Source: Tubiluchus corallicola (taxonomy: Eukaryota; Priapulida; Priapulimorpha; Priapulimorphida; Tubiluchidae). From it: 49,107 nucleotides of DNA. Shown here piece after piece: positions 11,085 through 22,113 of the stretch (positions within the stretch are counted from its first letter, which is position 1; each line of letters opens with the position of its first letter). Location of the stretch: the NCBI GenBank assembly GCA_030141605.1, contig JAQGDQ010000708.1, forward strand, positions 60,001-109,107. The letters run 5' to 3'. The translations under genes were made by a program, and so were the position numbers. The notes beneath the pieces are model-generated. The model saw only the letters and a program-made list of their open reading frames with translations, did not search any database and was not told where the DNA came from.

Positions 11085-11166
11085 CTTCATCACAGCTTGC
11101 CTTCACAGCATTCACGCTGCCCAGCAGGCACCAGCTTACGTCATTTTTTTTTAAATAGGCAGCCAT
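11085..11166 (-). CDS. Candidate upstream exon of the neuropeptide precursor
   Basis: On the minus strand an ATG at 11166 opens 27 codons, beginning MAAYLKKND, continuing VSWCLLGSVNAVKA and ending SCDE plus one base. It runs into a GTACGC donor (GT at 11084-11083). The one leftover base plus the two leading bases of the 10437 exon would form GAC (Asp), so the phase matches. This gives an acidic junction, which is normal for a propeptide. VxA before SCDE is an acceptable signal-peptidase site. Doubts: the hydrophobic stretch is short, the donor is weak, a run of nine A lies inside the coding part, and phase agreement happens by chance one time in three. Part of this segment resembles a motif near 22,238 (GCTGGTGCCTGCTG), so it may be repetitive. 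Confidence 0.25.
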
Positions 11167-11500
11167 CAAAGTTCGTTTGGCGGGAGATAAAAATATTTAA
11201 ATTTCTTTTACATTTTTAAGCAAAGCATTCTATGTGCATATTTTATTGTGATTTCAATATTTTTAATTGTACATTTTAAAAAAGACAATAAATGTTGTTC
11301 GTTTTGGTTAAGCAATAGTCTATGAAGCATGTTGCCTTTTTAATTCTACACACCTTGTTTCATTGAGTCACAGTCTCTACGCGATGAATCACAAATTGTC
11401 CACTAATTAGTTTGTCTCGGGGTTGAAAAATGGCCAGTCACTGACCCATCAGCTCGCAACAGACCTAAGGTAGATTAATGATGAAGCATCACTATGCAGC
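11167..11500. other. Spacer, possible 5' flank of the neuropeptide gene
   Basis: No gene is recognised. If the 11,085-11,166 exon is real, this is its minus-strand upstream region. No convincing TATA box and initiator pair was identified. Confidence 0.3.
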
Positions 11501-11511
11501 ATGCAGGTAAG

Positions 11512-13090
11512 GCGTCATCATCCACTCAACAGCTCTGAAAGTCTGAGTCTGAATGTTCCAGCAGATTCATTGACAAACTTCCGTCGTCCTCCATTCAACA
11601 GCTCTGAAAGTCTGAATCTGAATGTTCCAGCAGATTCATTGATAAACACCCGTTATTCTCCATTCAACAGCTCTGAAAATCTGAGTCTGAATGTTCCAGC
11701 AGATTCATTGATAAACATCCGTTATTCTCCATTCAACAGCTCTGAAAATCTGAGTCTGAATGTTCCAGCAGATTCATTGATAAACATCCGTCATTCTCCA
11801 CTCAACAGCTCTGAAAGTCTGAGTCTGAATCTTCCAGCAGATTCATTGATAAACATCCGTCATCCTCCACTCAACAGCTCTGAAAGTCTGAGTCTGAATG
11901 TTCCAGCAGATTCATTGATAAACTTCCGTCATTCTCCATTCAACAGCTCTGAAAGTCTGAGTCTGAATGTTCCAGCAGATTCATTGACAAACTTCCGTCG
12001 TTCTCCATTCAACAGCTCTGAAAGTCTGAGTCTGAATGTTCCAGCAGATTCATTGATAAACATCCGTCATTCTCCACTCAACAGCTCTGAAAATCTGAGT
12101 CTGAATGTTCCAGCAGATTCAGTGATAAACATCCGTCATTCTCCATTCAACAGCTCTGAAAGTCTGAGTCTGAATGTTCCAGCAGATTCATGATAAACAT
12201 CCGTCATTCTCCATTCAACAGCTCTGAAAATCTGAGTCTGAATGTTCCAGCAGATTCAGTGATAAACATCCGTCATTCTCCATTCAACAGCTCTGAAAGT
12301 CTGAGTCTGAATGTTCCAGCAGATTCATTGATAAACATCCGTCATTCTCCACTCAACAGCTCTGAAAATCTGAGTCTGAATGTTCCAGCAGATTCAGTGA
12401 TAAACATCCGTCATTCTCCACTCAACAGCTCTGAAAATCTGAGTCTGAATGTTCCAGCAGATTCAGTGATAAACTTCCGTCATTCTCCACTCAACAGCTC
12501 TGAAAATCTGAGTCTGAATGTTCCAGCAGATTCAGTGATAAACATCTGTCATTCTCCACTCAACAGCTCTGAAAGTCTGAGTCTGAATGTTCCAGCAGAT
12601 TCAGTGATAAACTTCCGTCATTCTCCATTCAACAGCTCTGAAAATCTGAGTCTGAATGTTCCAGCAGATTCATTGATAAACATCCGTCATTCTCCACTCA
12701 ACAGCTCTGAAAATCTGAGTCTGAATGTTCCAGCAGATTCATTGATGAACATCCGTCATTCTCCACTCAACAGCTCTGAAAATCTGAGTCTGAATGTTCC
12801 AGCAGATTCAGTGATAAACACCCGTCATTCTCCACTCAACAGCTCTGAAAGTCTGAGTCTGAATGTTCCAGCAGATTCAGTGATAAACTTCCGTCATTCT
12901 CCATTCAACAGCTCTGAAAATCTGAGTCTGAATGTTCCAGCAGATTCATTGATAAACATCCGTCATTCTCCACTCAACAGCTCTGAAAGTCTGAGCCTGA
13001 ATGTTCCAGCAGATTCATTGATAAACATCCGTCATTCTCCACTCAACAGCTCTGAAAGTCTGAGTCTGAATGTTCCAGCAGATTCATAGA
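11512..13090 (+). repeat. 69-bp minisatellite with 23-codon open frame (about 23 copies)
   Basis: The unit is 69 bp, containing AACAGCTCTGAAAGTCTGAG and AATGTTCCAGCAGATTCA. Read in frame it gives NVPADSLINIRHSP then LNSSESLSL, 23 residues. The frame stays open from 11501 to 12193, where one T is missing (GATTCATGATAAAC instead of GATTCATTGATAAAC). It then restarts at 12190 and runs to 13089. Variable bases often change residues (Ser/Asn, Leu/Val, Phe/Leu, Ile/Thr, His/Tyr), with no excess of silent change. This, the uncorrected frameshift and the lack of a leader peptide or splice signals argue for a non-coding minisatellite whose period happens to be a multiple of three. Confidence 0.9.
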
Positions 13091-14132
13091 TAAACTTCCC
13101 ATCTGCCTCCCCCTCCCCGCTTATTGATTCGTTTCGAATATTATAATCTTATAATGTAATTAGACTCTTCTTTAGTTATAGAATTAGAATTTATTGCTAG
13201 ATTTACCATGAGCAAACAAGTTTACGATGACAATTTACACAGAAAACATTAAATTAACACAAATTTTCACACAGAAAACATTAATATCTAATTATAATTT
13301 TCATTGAGGTTACTTGTAAGCCCTAGGACAACACCGGGACGAAAATATTGTGTTGATGCTGCCCAGATAAATGGAATCTTTGTGTTCATATTGTTACGAA
13401 GACAGATTTTGACCAACACCCTAATGTTAGTAATGGGTATGGTTGAGAAGCCCAGTAATGCAAATGTACCTGTATAAAACAGAATGCATGCCGTAATTTT
13501 ACGATTCCAACCTGGCCTTTCTGTCTGTAAAGGTGAATGCTGTAGGTTTGCTAATTTTTATACAAAAATCTGTTCACATGTCATGGAGCTACTGATTGTG
13601 CATTAAAGTTTATTTTACATTTATATTCTTTTTGCTTTTTTCGTCTGCTGTAAAGTATTTCATAACTTGTATGCCGCTCTATACATCCTGAGACGGATCC
13701 GCGCTGGAACCCGGAGCCATTACACTAGTGTCAGAAGTGGGATCCGAAATTGCCGCTTGAAATGGACCCGAATCCGTTACAATATTATTCTTACTTTATA
13801 TGGGTATTATATACATCAACATGTGATGTTACCCTTTGTTTGTAAATGTGTAAATATTTGTTTTCTTTATAAATCTCTAATTGTACTTTTGTGTGTTGTG
13901 TAAACAATTTTTACTAATATTTCTATACGTGTTCACTTACCAAATAAATGTATAAAAAATATGTCAAACGTCTTTAATTTTCCTTTTCGTTCCATTCCTT
14001 CTCCACGTTTCCTTCTCCTCTTTCTCTCCTTCTTCTTCTTTTCCTCTGACCGGTCAACTGAGACCGACCAATAACAACACAAAGATAATAAAAGCAGGGT
14101 AGAGGATATTCTATCTCAGCACCTGCTTCGTA
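13091..14132. other. Spacer with possible LTR/primer-binding remnant
   Basis: No gene is recognised. Around 13,715-13,745 the sequence CATTACACTAGTGTCAGAAG followed by TGGGATCC resembles the junction of an LTR end (ACA) with a primer-binding site of the TGGTGTCAGAAGTGGG type seen in animal Gypsy elements. No gag or pol frame follows. An AATAAA near 13,943 and a pyrimidine-rich stretch at 13,980-14,045 are the only other notable points. Confidence 0.3.
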
Positions 14133-14224
14133 ATGACGACCAGCATGCAGTTCAATGCATTACACATTTTGATGCTTTCTGTACAGCTGTATGCTGTGTC
14201 AGCGAATCTGCACCGTCCGTCTTC
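14133..14224 (+). other. Candidate signal-peptide exon of an unknown secreted protein
   Basis: An ATG at 14133 opens a 31-codon frame beginning MTTSMQFNA, then LHILMLSVQLYAVSA and NLHRPSS. The hydrophobic core followed by AVSA before Asn resembles a secretory leader. A potential donor (TTC then GTAAAA, GT at 14225) coincides with the stop codon, so the frame could be a first coding exon. Upstream, ATAATAAAAGCAGG (about 14,085) might be a TATA-like element. No downstream exon was identified, so this is weak. Confidence 0.2.
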
Positions 14225-14895
14225 GTAAAAACAATATGATTAAATTACCACCATCATCGTCATCATTACCATCATCACTACTGTTGTCACGGCTGTCATC
14301 ACCATAATCGTCACTCCGTAATTGTTGTCATTGTCATCTGTCGTTGCCAATGCTTCAAGTTTGTAAATGTAATCCAGTTTCTTTAGCACCTGGTGAAGCC
14401 ATTAGCGAAAGAGAAAAAATCTCGGACGTGCTCCAAATCTCATCTATCAATTCCTGCAAAGAGGCGTCGTTTAACTCAGTTTCCTTCACTTCCTCTAACC
14501 GGAAGTATTCCATGCTCTATTTCCCATTAACTCTACTGGACAAACTGTTAGCTCACACTCAGTCTCCTTCATTAAAACATTTTTTACATGGTGTCGACTA
14601 TAAATTTCTCCGGCTTCCGGAAACTGCACCGGAAATAAAATGAGTGCACGACGGAAACTTTAGCACTGCTTGGCTTCTGAATTCTATAGCTAATAAAAGT
14701 AATTTTCCCCCCCAGTAAACGAATGAATATTTCCCCCAGTAAACTCCTACTGAAATTTTATAACATAAAAACATCAAATGTGAAAATCCCGAGATGTAAG
14801 AATCCTGAGACCAGTTTAAATAAACTTGCATTAAATTAAATTAATTTGAATTAACTATAAACAATAAAACTATTGAATTAACAACCAATTTTAGT
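14225..14895. other. Spacer, no gene recognised
   Basis: A decayed ATC-rich stretch (14,250-14,340) is followed by a 99-codon plus-strand frame (14344-14643) with no recognisable domain or leader. The frame is not supported as a gene. Confidence 0.35.
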
Positions 14896-14899
14896 TTAA

Positions 14900-15440
14900 A
14901 GCAAAATCGGGCCCAAAAACTCTAGGTGTAAAATCAATCTACTCTTTAAAATATTAAAAGAAAACATGCTATTTATTCAAAAATGACTTACGTGAAGGAA
15001 TTATTACCACACAAACACAATTTCACGTTCGCGCCATTAGTTCTTTGCTGTTACAAGTATTTTGCCATTCGCTAGTTAGACGGGCACTAGCGCCTGCATT
15101 TTGGAAACCCATTACACAAAAACAGGTGCTGTACCTCTCAGTTCAGATGTGTTAGTTTCTCATGAACTACACACGTTCGACAGCTCATGCGTGAGCAAAG
15201 CGGTAAATTTGAAATTTGAATTTTCATCTTACAACTTGCCTAATTTTAGCACAACACACTGAATCTCTTACAGTAGCACTGAACTTCAATTTTCGCTTTC
15301 CCAAAACACTCGTGGAATATTTTTGTTGTCGAAAATTATGTTAATTTGTGAAGTCAATAGTTGGCTTGCCCGCCGTTAATTAAGCTTTTAATCTATTATT
15401 TAATTATCAGAAACGCTTTTGCAGTATAATTTTTCTTTTT
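14900..15440 (+). mobile_element. F4 TTAA-flanked element, copy a
   Basis: TTAA (14896-14899) then AGCAAAATCGGGCCC marks the left end. The body matches the copy at 39,837-40,381 across blocks such as ATTCGCTAGTTAGACGGG, CAGTTCAGATGTGTTAGTTT, CAACACACTGAAT, GAAAATTATGTTAATTTGTG and AATTATCAGAAACGC. The right terminus was not located; homology fades near 15,435. No coding frame is conserved between the copies, so it is non-autonomous. Confidence 0.7.
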
Positions 15441-15961
15441 TATATTTCTTTCTTTAGTAACAAATTTATATAAGTTTTGGTTTTCCCTTTTCAGTAGCAA
15501 CAATTGTTTCACCAGTTTGGCTGGTTGTATTTCAATGTTTTTATTCGTTTCAGTTTCAGAAAGAATAAAAAATTTCTAAAATCCGAAAACTTACTTTTTA
15601 AAAACAATTTTATTCGGTTCTAATACAATCTTTAATCATTTTTTGTTATCAAATGGCTAGAACCAGTGGCTATAGATGTATTTTTGAAAAGTATGTAGGT
15701 TGCTGCCATATTTCTCAAATAGGGCTATAATATCTCAAGCTAGAAAGTGAAACAGTTTAAATATTGTATTTCTTGCAAGTGGTACTAATATTAACTAGTT
15801 CAGAACGCGAATCGTTGGGTTACTTGTACACGCACGCACGTACGAACGTGTTCATGTACGCACGCATGCCTGCACACGTGCGTTTTTCATTGCAAACTTA
15901 CATAACTATGTAAACGTGGATATAGCTCGTACGCCATGTTACGCATGATGTGCCTTCGTCA
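15441..15961. other. Spacer, no gene recognised
   Basis: AT-rich sequence. An alternating GCAC/CGTA tract (about 15,825-15,885) resembles a decayed dinucleotide repeat. No gene is seen. Confidence 0.4.
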
Positions 15962-16740
15962 CTTCTTTTCTTCTTCTTCTTCTTCAAAATTTCATTCCAC
16001 CCTTTGTAGGCACCGAGGTATTAAAATTTATCAGAGTATTCCACTCACTTCTATCTGCAGCTAACAGTGTAAGTTCTTCTACTCCTAAAGATAGATTTGG
16101 TTGAAGTTGTTGAGCATCTTTATTTATCTTACCTATCTAAGTTGCTTTTTGGTTTGCCAGGTGGTTTCTTGCAAGGTTTTATGGCTTTCTTTAAGGCAAA
16201 TCTTACTGGTGCTTCATTCGGTAATCTTAGAAGATGTCCTAGCCATCTTAATCTTCGGATCTTGACTTTTGAACTCCAAGAAATTTCTTTTGTTCTGGTG
16301 TATAAATCTTCATTTTTGATTATGATTATGAGAATGTATGGCCATCTTATCTTTAAAACTTTCCTAAAGAGACTTCTATGAAATGTGACAATCTGCTTTT
16401 CTTGAGTAATTGTTAAACCCCAAGTTTCACTGTTGTACATAAATATGCTGGTAACTTAAGCGTTAAATAATCGAAGTCTTATGTTAAAACTTAAGTTCTT
16501 GCTAGTTAATGCAAAATTGTGTTGAAGAAAAGCAAGCACTGCTTGTTGCTTTCTGCTTTTAATGTCATCTTCGGTGTTTAGAAAAGTCCCCATGAATTTG
16601 CACTTTTACCAAGACCGATTACCGTCTCTTACAATAATATATTCTTCTGTTTTTGACTGATTTACTTGAATATTTCTTTTCTCTAGTTTTTGGAAAATCC
16701 CTTTTTATTGTGTTAGTTTGAGAATTTCATCTTTCTTTTA
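15962..16740 (-). pseudogene. Non-LTR retrotransposon reverse-transcriptase C-terminal fragment
   Basis: On the minus strand an interrupted frame reads DEILKLTQ, KGIFQKLEKRNIQVN, KTEEYIIVRDGNRSW, KCKFMGTFLNTEDDIKSRKQ, LFNA, MYNSETWGLT, EDLYTRTKEISWSSKV and RRLRWLGHLLRLP. It then shifts frame near 16,128 and continues as LAADRSEWNTLINF to a TGA at 15984-15986. A (GAA)n tail follows to 15962. This is the thumb and C-terminal region of a non-LTR (LINE) polymerase as found in many invertebrate elements: conserved YNSE, RRLRWLGHLLRLP and ADRSxW motifs. Damage includes at least three in-frame stops (about 16,459, 16,610 and 16,705) and the frameshift, and the catalytic palm is missing (5' truncation). 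It cannot be active. Confidence 0.88.
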
Positions 16741-17335
16741 GATTTTTGAATTAGAAGCCCATTTACGGTTGCCATGGATCCATTTTTTCTTTCGTAAAAC
16801 TTTAGATTAACAGAAGAAGAACTCTATTGTGACGTCACAATAGAAAATTGACTGAGACATTCTATGTTTACGTATGAAACTGACGTCACGCCAAAATACT
16901 TATTCGCAGAATTACCACGCAAACGAATTACCAAAAAAAACTAAAAAATTTACGGTGCTTTATATGGAATACAGATGCTGTCATCTGGTGAACGTTTATA
17001 GAACGAACTCCTATTAATGTCGCCCAATGATTCGCCGCTAAATTTTTAATTGTTATGCCCCACTCAGCTGTCGTTGAGTTTAGAGAATCGATGTTACTGA
17101 CGAGTGTCGCCCATTAAACTGATACATGTCTTAGTTGATGGCTCCAGGCGAGTTATAGATGCAATTTTAAACAGCACTGCTGCGCTTTGGAAATTCAAAA
17201 CTATACTATCCTTAACTAAAGTTTATCAAAATTACGACTACTAGTGAAATGCCAATGAAATAATAATGTTGGCCTTATAATATTCTTCTACTTTATTTTA
17301 GCTTTTCAGAAAAAATTACTGTTATTCTATTTTAA
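16741..17335. other. Spacer, no gene recognised
   Basis: Two CRE-like TGACGTCA sites (about 16,831 and 16,881) are present in otherwise unremarkable AT-rich sequence. No coding frame is supported. Confidence 0.4.
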
Positions 17336-17698
17336 GCAATAATAATAACAAATAATAATGATAGTGATAGTGACAGTGAACGTGAACGTGAACGTGAACG
17401 TGAACGTGAACGTGAACGTGAACGTGAACGTGAACGTGAACGTGAACGTGAACGTGAACGTGAACGTGAACGTGAACGTGAACGTGAACGTGACCGTGAC
17501 CGTGACCGTGACCGTGACCGTGACCGTGACCGTGACCGTGACCGTGACCGTGACCGTGACCGTGACCGTGACCGTGACAGTGACAGTGACAGTGACAGTG
17601 ACAGTGACAGTGACAGTGACAGTGACAGTGACAGTGACAGTGACAATAACAATAACAAAGGCAATAACAATAACAATAACAATAACAATAACAATAGC

Positions 17699-17749
<51 letters not shown>

Positions 17750-17800
17750 AACAACAGCAGCAGCAACAACAACAAAAACAATAATAATAATAATAATAAC
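17336..17800. repeat. Block-structured hexanucleotide array (GTGAAC, GTGACC, GTGACA) running into CAA/AAT repeats
   Basis: Uniform blocks follow one another: (GTGAAC)n about 17,378-17,490, (GTGACC)n to about 17,576, (GTGACA)n to about 17,643, then (AATAAC)n, (CAA)n with CAG, and (AAT)n. Each block differs from the next by one base in the same 6-bp or 3-bp register. Long SRSRSR and VNVNVT frames are artefacts of the period. Confidence 0.97.
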
Positions 17801-17802
17801 AT

Positions 17803-18103
17803 TAGTTTATGAAGCGAGAATTCTACAACACAAAAGTATGAAGGAACGCGAAATGATTACACTAAAATCTGGAAAACGTTTAAGTGTATCTGAAAATACA
17901 AGTATACAAGAGAATGTGCAAGCGGTGTCCGTATGAATCCGTCTGCTCTGGTCTCAACGGCCTGCTTCGCCTTATATAGTGCGCCCGAGAAGTTTCTAGA
18001 AGTTCCTTTCCAGAACATTCTACACGGTAAGACGATTATTTTAACGGAACATTCTACAATGTTCTATGTAATTCTAATAGATGCCAACGATCTCCACAAC
18101 ACA
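17803..18103 (-). mobile_element. Dispersed ~300-bp repeat with heat-shock-like promoter, copy 1
   Basis: This segment matches 31,950-32,254 over its whole length in the same orientation. On the minus strand it begins TGTTGTGGAGAT, passes several GAA/TTC-type heat-shock elements (including GAACATTCTACA, GGAACATTC and AGAAGTTTCTAGAAGTTCC), then a TATA box (TATATAAG at 17971-17978), and ends near CTTCATAAACTA, where copy 2 has AATAAA. Promoter followed by a short leader and polyadenylation signal is LTR architecture, so solo LTRs of a stress-responsive retrotransposon are likely. A heat-shock gene promoter carried by a transposon is an alternative. No target duplication was identified. Confidence 0.6.
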
Positions 18104-18760
18104 TAATAAGGTTATAGTTATAGATGCCGAAAGGAACTATGCGAGTCAAGCAAATGGATATTATAAATTTGAGCGGATGGAGCTGATTCGCTACTTCATT
18201 TCACGTTATAAAACAACGTTACAGAAACGACAGGAATTACATTTTCTATATTTTTATAGAAAAAACTTGCCAGAGTCCTCTATGTTCCGTGCTAGTACTA
18301 CGGAATAGGTGCTGAGATGCTAAACGCACATGTCCGTCAGCCAGTTGAACCGACGAGGCCGTTCCATAGCGACGGTTTTACACCTGGTTTTCAACGTCAC
18401 TATGCAATGGCTTCGCATGGACGAGACCACCACAATGTAGAGGGGTGGGTGGAAAATAAATGGCATTTCGTCCGTGTAATGACATCATGCAATGTAATGG
18501 TGGAAGTTGGCTGAGCTAATTTAACTGCAAGTGACTAGTATACGTGCCGTAAATAGCAATGTGTCGTCATCAGCATACATTACATGATTTGAATATGTGT
18601 TTAACGACAGCTTATTAACAACTGATGCGAGGACGCTAGTCTATGGGGACGGATATTACTGTGCCTAGAGCATCATGCAATTATTGTATCTATCTCACCT
18701 TGCAATGTGGAAAGAATATATCATTGGAGGCTCCTTGAAGTTAGAAAGCGTAAAGTAAAA
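18104..18760. other. Spacer, no gene recognised
   Basis: Short plus-strand frames of 75 and 65 codons (18081-18308 and 18317-18514) have no recognisable domain. The phrase AGGTGCTGAGA near 18,307 recurs near 22,216, hinting at another faint dispersed repeat. Confidence 0.3.
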
Positions 18761-19235
<475 letters not shown>

Positions 19236-19849
19236 AATAATGGGGTTAGAAAAATGCTATGAACTTAATAATAAAGTTAAAGGTGATCAAGAAAAAAAGG
19301 AAAAAACTTAAAGTAATAATGCATTATTTTCATAAATTCTACTTACTAGCTAGTGGTGACTGGGCTGCTGACGTGAATGTCACGTGACTCAAACAGACAA
19401 ATAAGCAAGCCGATAGCAAAATGAAATATAACCTTCGAAGCAACATTGTTTCTCTAATTCTGAAAAAAAAACGAAAAGATGTTAAGAATGTTAAAAAAAT
19501 GGTAAGAATACAAGAAACGTGACCCAAACACTTAAACTGCTGAAGTAACTATTTTCTGGCTTCAAAATCTTCGAAACTGGTTAATGTACTGAAGCCGAAA
19601 CTGAGTTTGTGGCGCATGAGTTAATTATCTAAGGAGCCCTTGCCAACGTTTTTAATTTTATAATGTGACCACCATTATGACGTCATCATTACTTACGGGC
19701 CGCACCGAATCGTCCGACGAACTTGTGGTAATAACGTAGCTATAAAAAGTTGACCCACCGCCTCTACGGACTACTACCCATATTAGCGAAGGTTATACTG
19801 ACTAAAACAAAGCTATGGCTTTAAACTTTGTAGTTCAATTTAAACTAAT
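19236..19849. other. Spacer, no gene recognised
   Basis: AT-rich sequence with a 62-codon minus-strand frame (19339-19527) of no recognisable family. No other structure is seen. Confidence 0.4.
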
Positions 19850-20700
19850 TTAGGGAATTTAAACTTTAGATTTACCGGTCTTAAACTACTTAGAAAATCC
19901 ATCTCCAGATTTACCGGTCTTAAACTACTTAGAAAATCTAGCTCCAGATTTACTGGTCTTAAACTACTTAGAAAATCTAGCTCCAGATTTACCGGTCTTA
20001 AACTACTTAGAAAATCCAGCTCCAGATTTACCGGTCTTAAACTACTTAGAAAATCCAACTCCAGATTTACCGGTCTTAAACTACTTAGAAAATCCAGCTC
20101 CAGATTTACTGGTCTTAAACTACTTAGAAAATCCAGCTCCAGATTTACCAGTCTTAAACTACTCAGAAAATCCAGCTCCAGATTTACTGGTCTTAAACTA
20201 CTTAGAAAATCCAGCTCCAGTTTTACTGGTCTTAAACTACTTAGAAAATCCAGCTCCAGATTTACCAGTCTTAAACTACTTAGAAAATCTAGCTCTAGAT
20301 TTACCGGTCTTAAACTACTTAGAAAATCTAGCTCCAGATTTACCAGTCTTAAACTACTTAGAAAATATAGCTCTAGATTTACCAGTCTTAAACTACTTAG
20401 AAAATCCAGCTCCAGATTTACCAGTCTTAAACTACTTAGAAAATCTAGCTCCAGATTTACCAGTCTTAAACTACTTAGAAAATATAGCTCTAGATTTACC
20501 AGTCTTAAACTACTTAGAAAATCCAGCTCCAGATTTACCAGTCTTAAACTACTTAGAAAATATAGCTCTAGATTTACCAGTCTTAAACTACTTAGAAAAT
20601 CCAGCTCCAGATTTACCAGTCTTAAACTACTTAGAAAATCTAGCTCCAGATTTACCGGTCTTAAACTACTTAGAAAATCTAGCTCCAGATTTAAAAGTTT
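19850..20700. repeat. 39-bp satellite (about 21 copies)
   Basis: The unit contains CTTAAACTACTTAGAAAATC and CAGCTCCAGATTTACCGGT. Variants (AATATAGCTCTAG) recur at about 20,365, 20,482 and 20,561, suggesting local multi-unit duplication. The array abuts the F3 element at about 20,705. The minus-strand frame of DFLSSLRPVNLEL repeats results from the 39-bp period. Confidence 0.95.
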
Positions 20701-20704
20701 TAAT

Positions 20705-21163
20705 CTACATGGAAAATTAGAATAATTATCTTAGAAAGTTAATTAACGGCAACTGAACACAGGTATTGCTTACGTCAGAGACTAACCACAGTTTGTGCAA
20801 TGGCAGACGTCTTCCCTTGCGCGTCAAGCACGTTTGCGTAAGTGTTACTGCTTAAACGGGTGATGTCACGAAATATGGGCTTTACATCATATGACGTCAG
20901 AAACTAACACTGCAGTTCGTGATCATGGTTATCACGATACTGCCTTCTATTTGTCGGCCACGGGAATGTGACAAAAAGGCGCCGCTGCCAATCTTAGTAG
21001 ATTCACTGAGTCGCGCGTAGCTTTGAAAGCTTAACGAAATTTGAGTATCCAAGGTAATTATTATTTAATCTAAGCTTTGATTTAAAACAAGCTGTTGTAG
21101 TTTTCAATATTTTAGAACATTGTTTATTCTAAACTAATGTTTACACAATCATCCGGTTTTCCT
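20705..21163 (+). mobile_element. F3 TTAA-flanked element, copy a
   Basis: The right end reads AATCATCCGGTTTTCCT followed by TTAA (21164-21167). The body, from about 20,735, is the reverse complement of the copy at 42,950-43,130: ACGGCAACTGAACACAG, GCTTACGTCAGAGACTAACC, ACAGTTTGTG and GGCAGACGTCTTCCCTTG are all shared. No conserved frame is seen, so it is non-autonomous. Confidence 0.65.
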
Positions 21164-21435
21164 TTAAATATGTCAGCATAGAACCAGCGAGAGCCTAGAA
21201 AGTTTACTAAATTGCGCGTACTAAATGATTTAAATCAAAGAGAGAGAGAGAGAGAGAAAGACGTAACTAAAGTTGTTGCTTAGCTAGGCTAGGATACTAA
21301 TGCATTTACCGTTCGCAAGTAATACGCACGCCTGTTAATCAACCGAGTTTAGAGTTAAAACTTAGTCTACAGTTTTAGCTGATTGTAAAAGTAATGAAAT
21401 TATAAGGGAAAATAAAATTTCACCCTAAATGACTT

Positions 21436-22113
21436 ATCTACATAATAATTACTGGGTACCCATAATTACTTGGTACCCTAATAATTACTGCGTACCCTAA
21501 TAATTACTGGGTTCCCTAATAATTACTGTGTACCCTAATAAATACTGGGTGCCCTAATAATTACAGGGTACCCTAATAATTACTGCGTACCCTAATAAAT
21601 ACTGGTTGCCCTAATAATTACTGGGTTCCTAATAATTACTGCGTACCCTAATAAATACTGGGTGCCCTAATAATTACAGGGTACCATAATAATTACTTGG
21701 TACCCTAATAATTACTGGGTACCCTAATAATTACAGGGTACCCTAATAATTACTGCGTACCCTAATAATTACTGGGTGCCCTAATAATTACAGGGTACCA
21801 TAATAATTACTTGGTACCCTAATAATTACTGGGTACCCTAATAATTACAGGGTGCCCTAATAATTACTGGGTACCCTAATAATTACAGGGTACCCTAATA
21901 ATTACTGGGTGCCCTAATAAATACTGGGTACCCTAATAATTACAGGGAACCCTAATAATTGCTGCGTACCCTAATAAATACTGGGTGCCCTAATAATTAC
22001 TGGGTTCCCTAATAATTACTGCGTACCCTAATAAATACTGGGTGCCCTAATAATTACTGGGTGCCCTAATAATTACTGGGTTCCCTAATAATTACTGCGT
22101 ACCCTAATAATTT
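21436..22113. repeat. 19-bp satellite (about 35 copies)
   Basis: The unit is AATAATTACTGGGTACCCT, with variants ACAGGGTACC, CTGCGTACC and GGGTGCCC. Most units include the palindrome GGTACC. Multi-unit phrases recur, e.g. around 21,550 and 21,650, so local higher-order duplication is likely. Confidence 0.97.

Noticed and set aside
17332-17936. Ser-Arg-rich and Val-Asn/Thr-rich frames resembling SR proteins
   Set aside because: Pure by-products of the hexanucleotide array, open on both strands at once.
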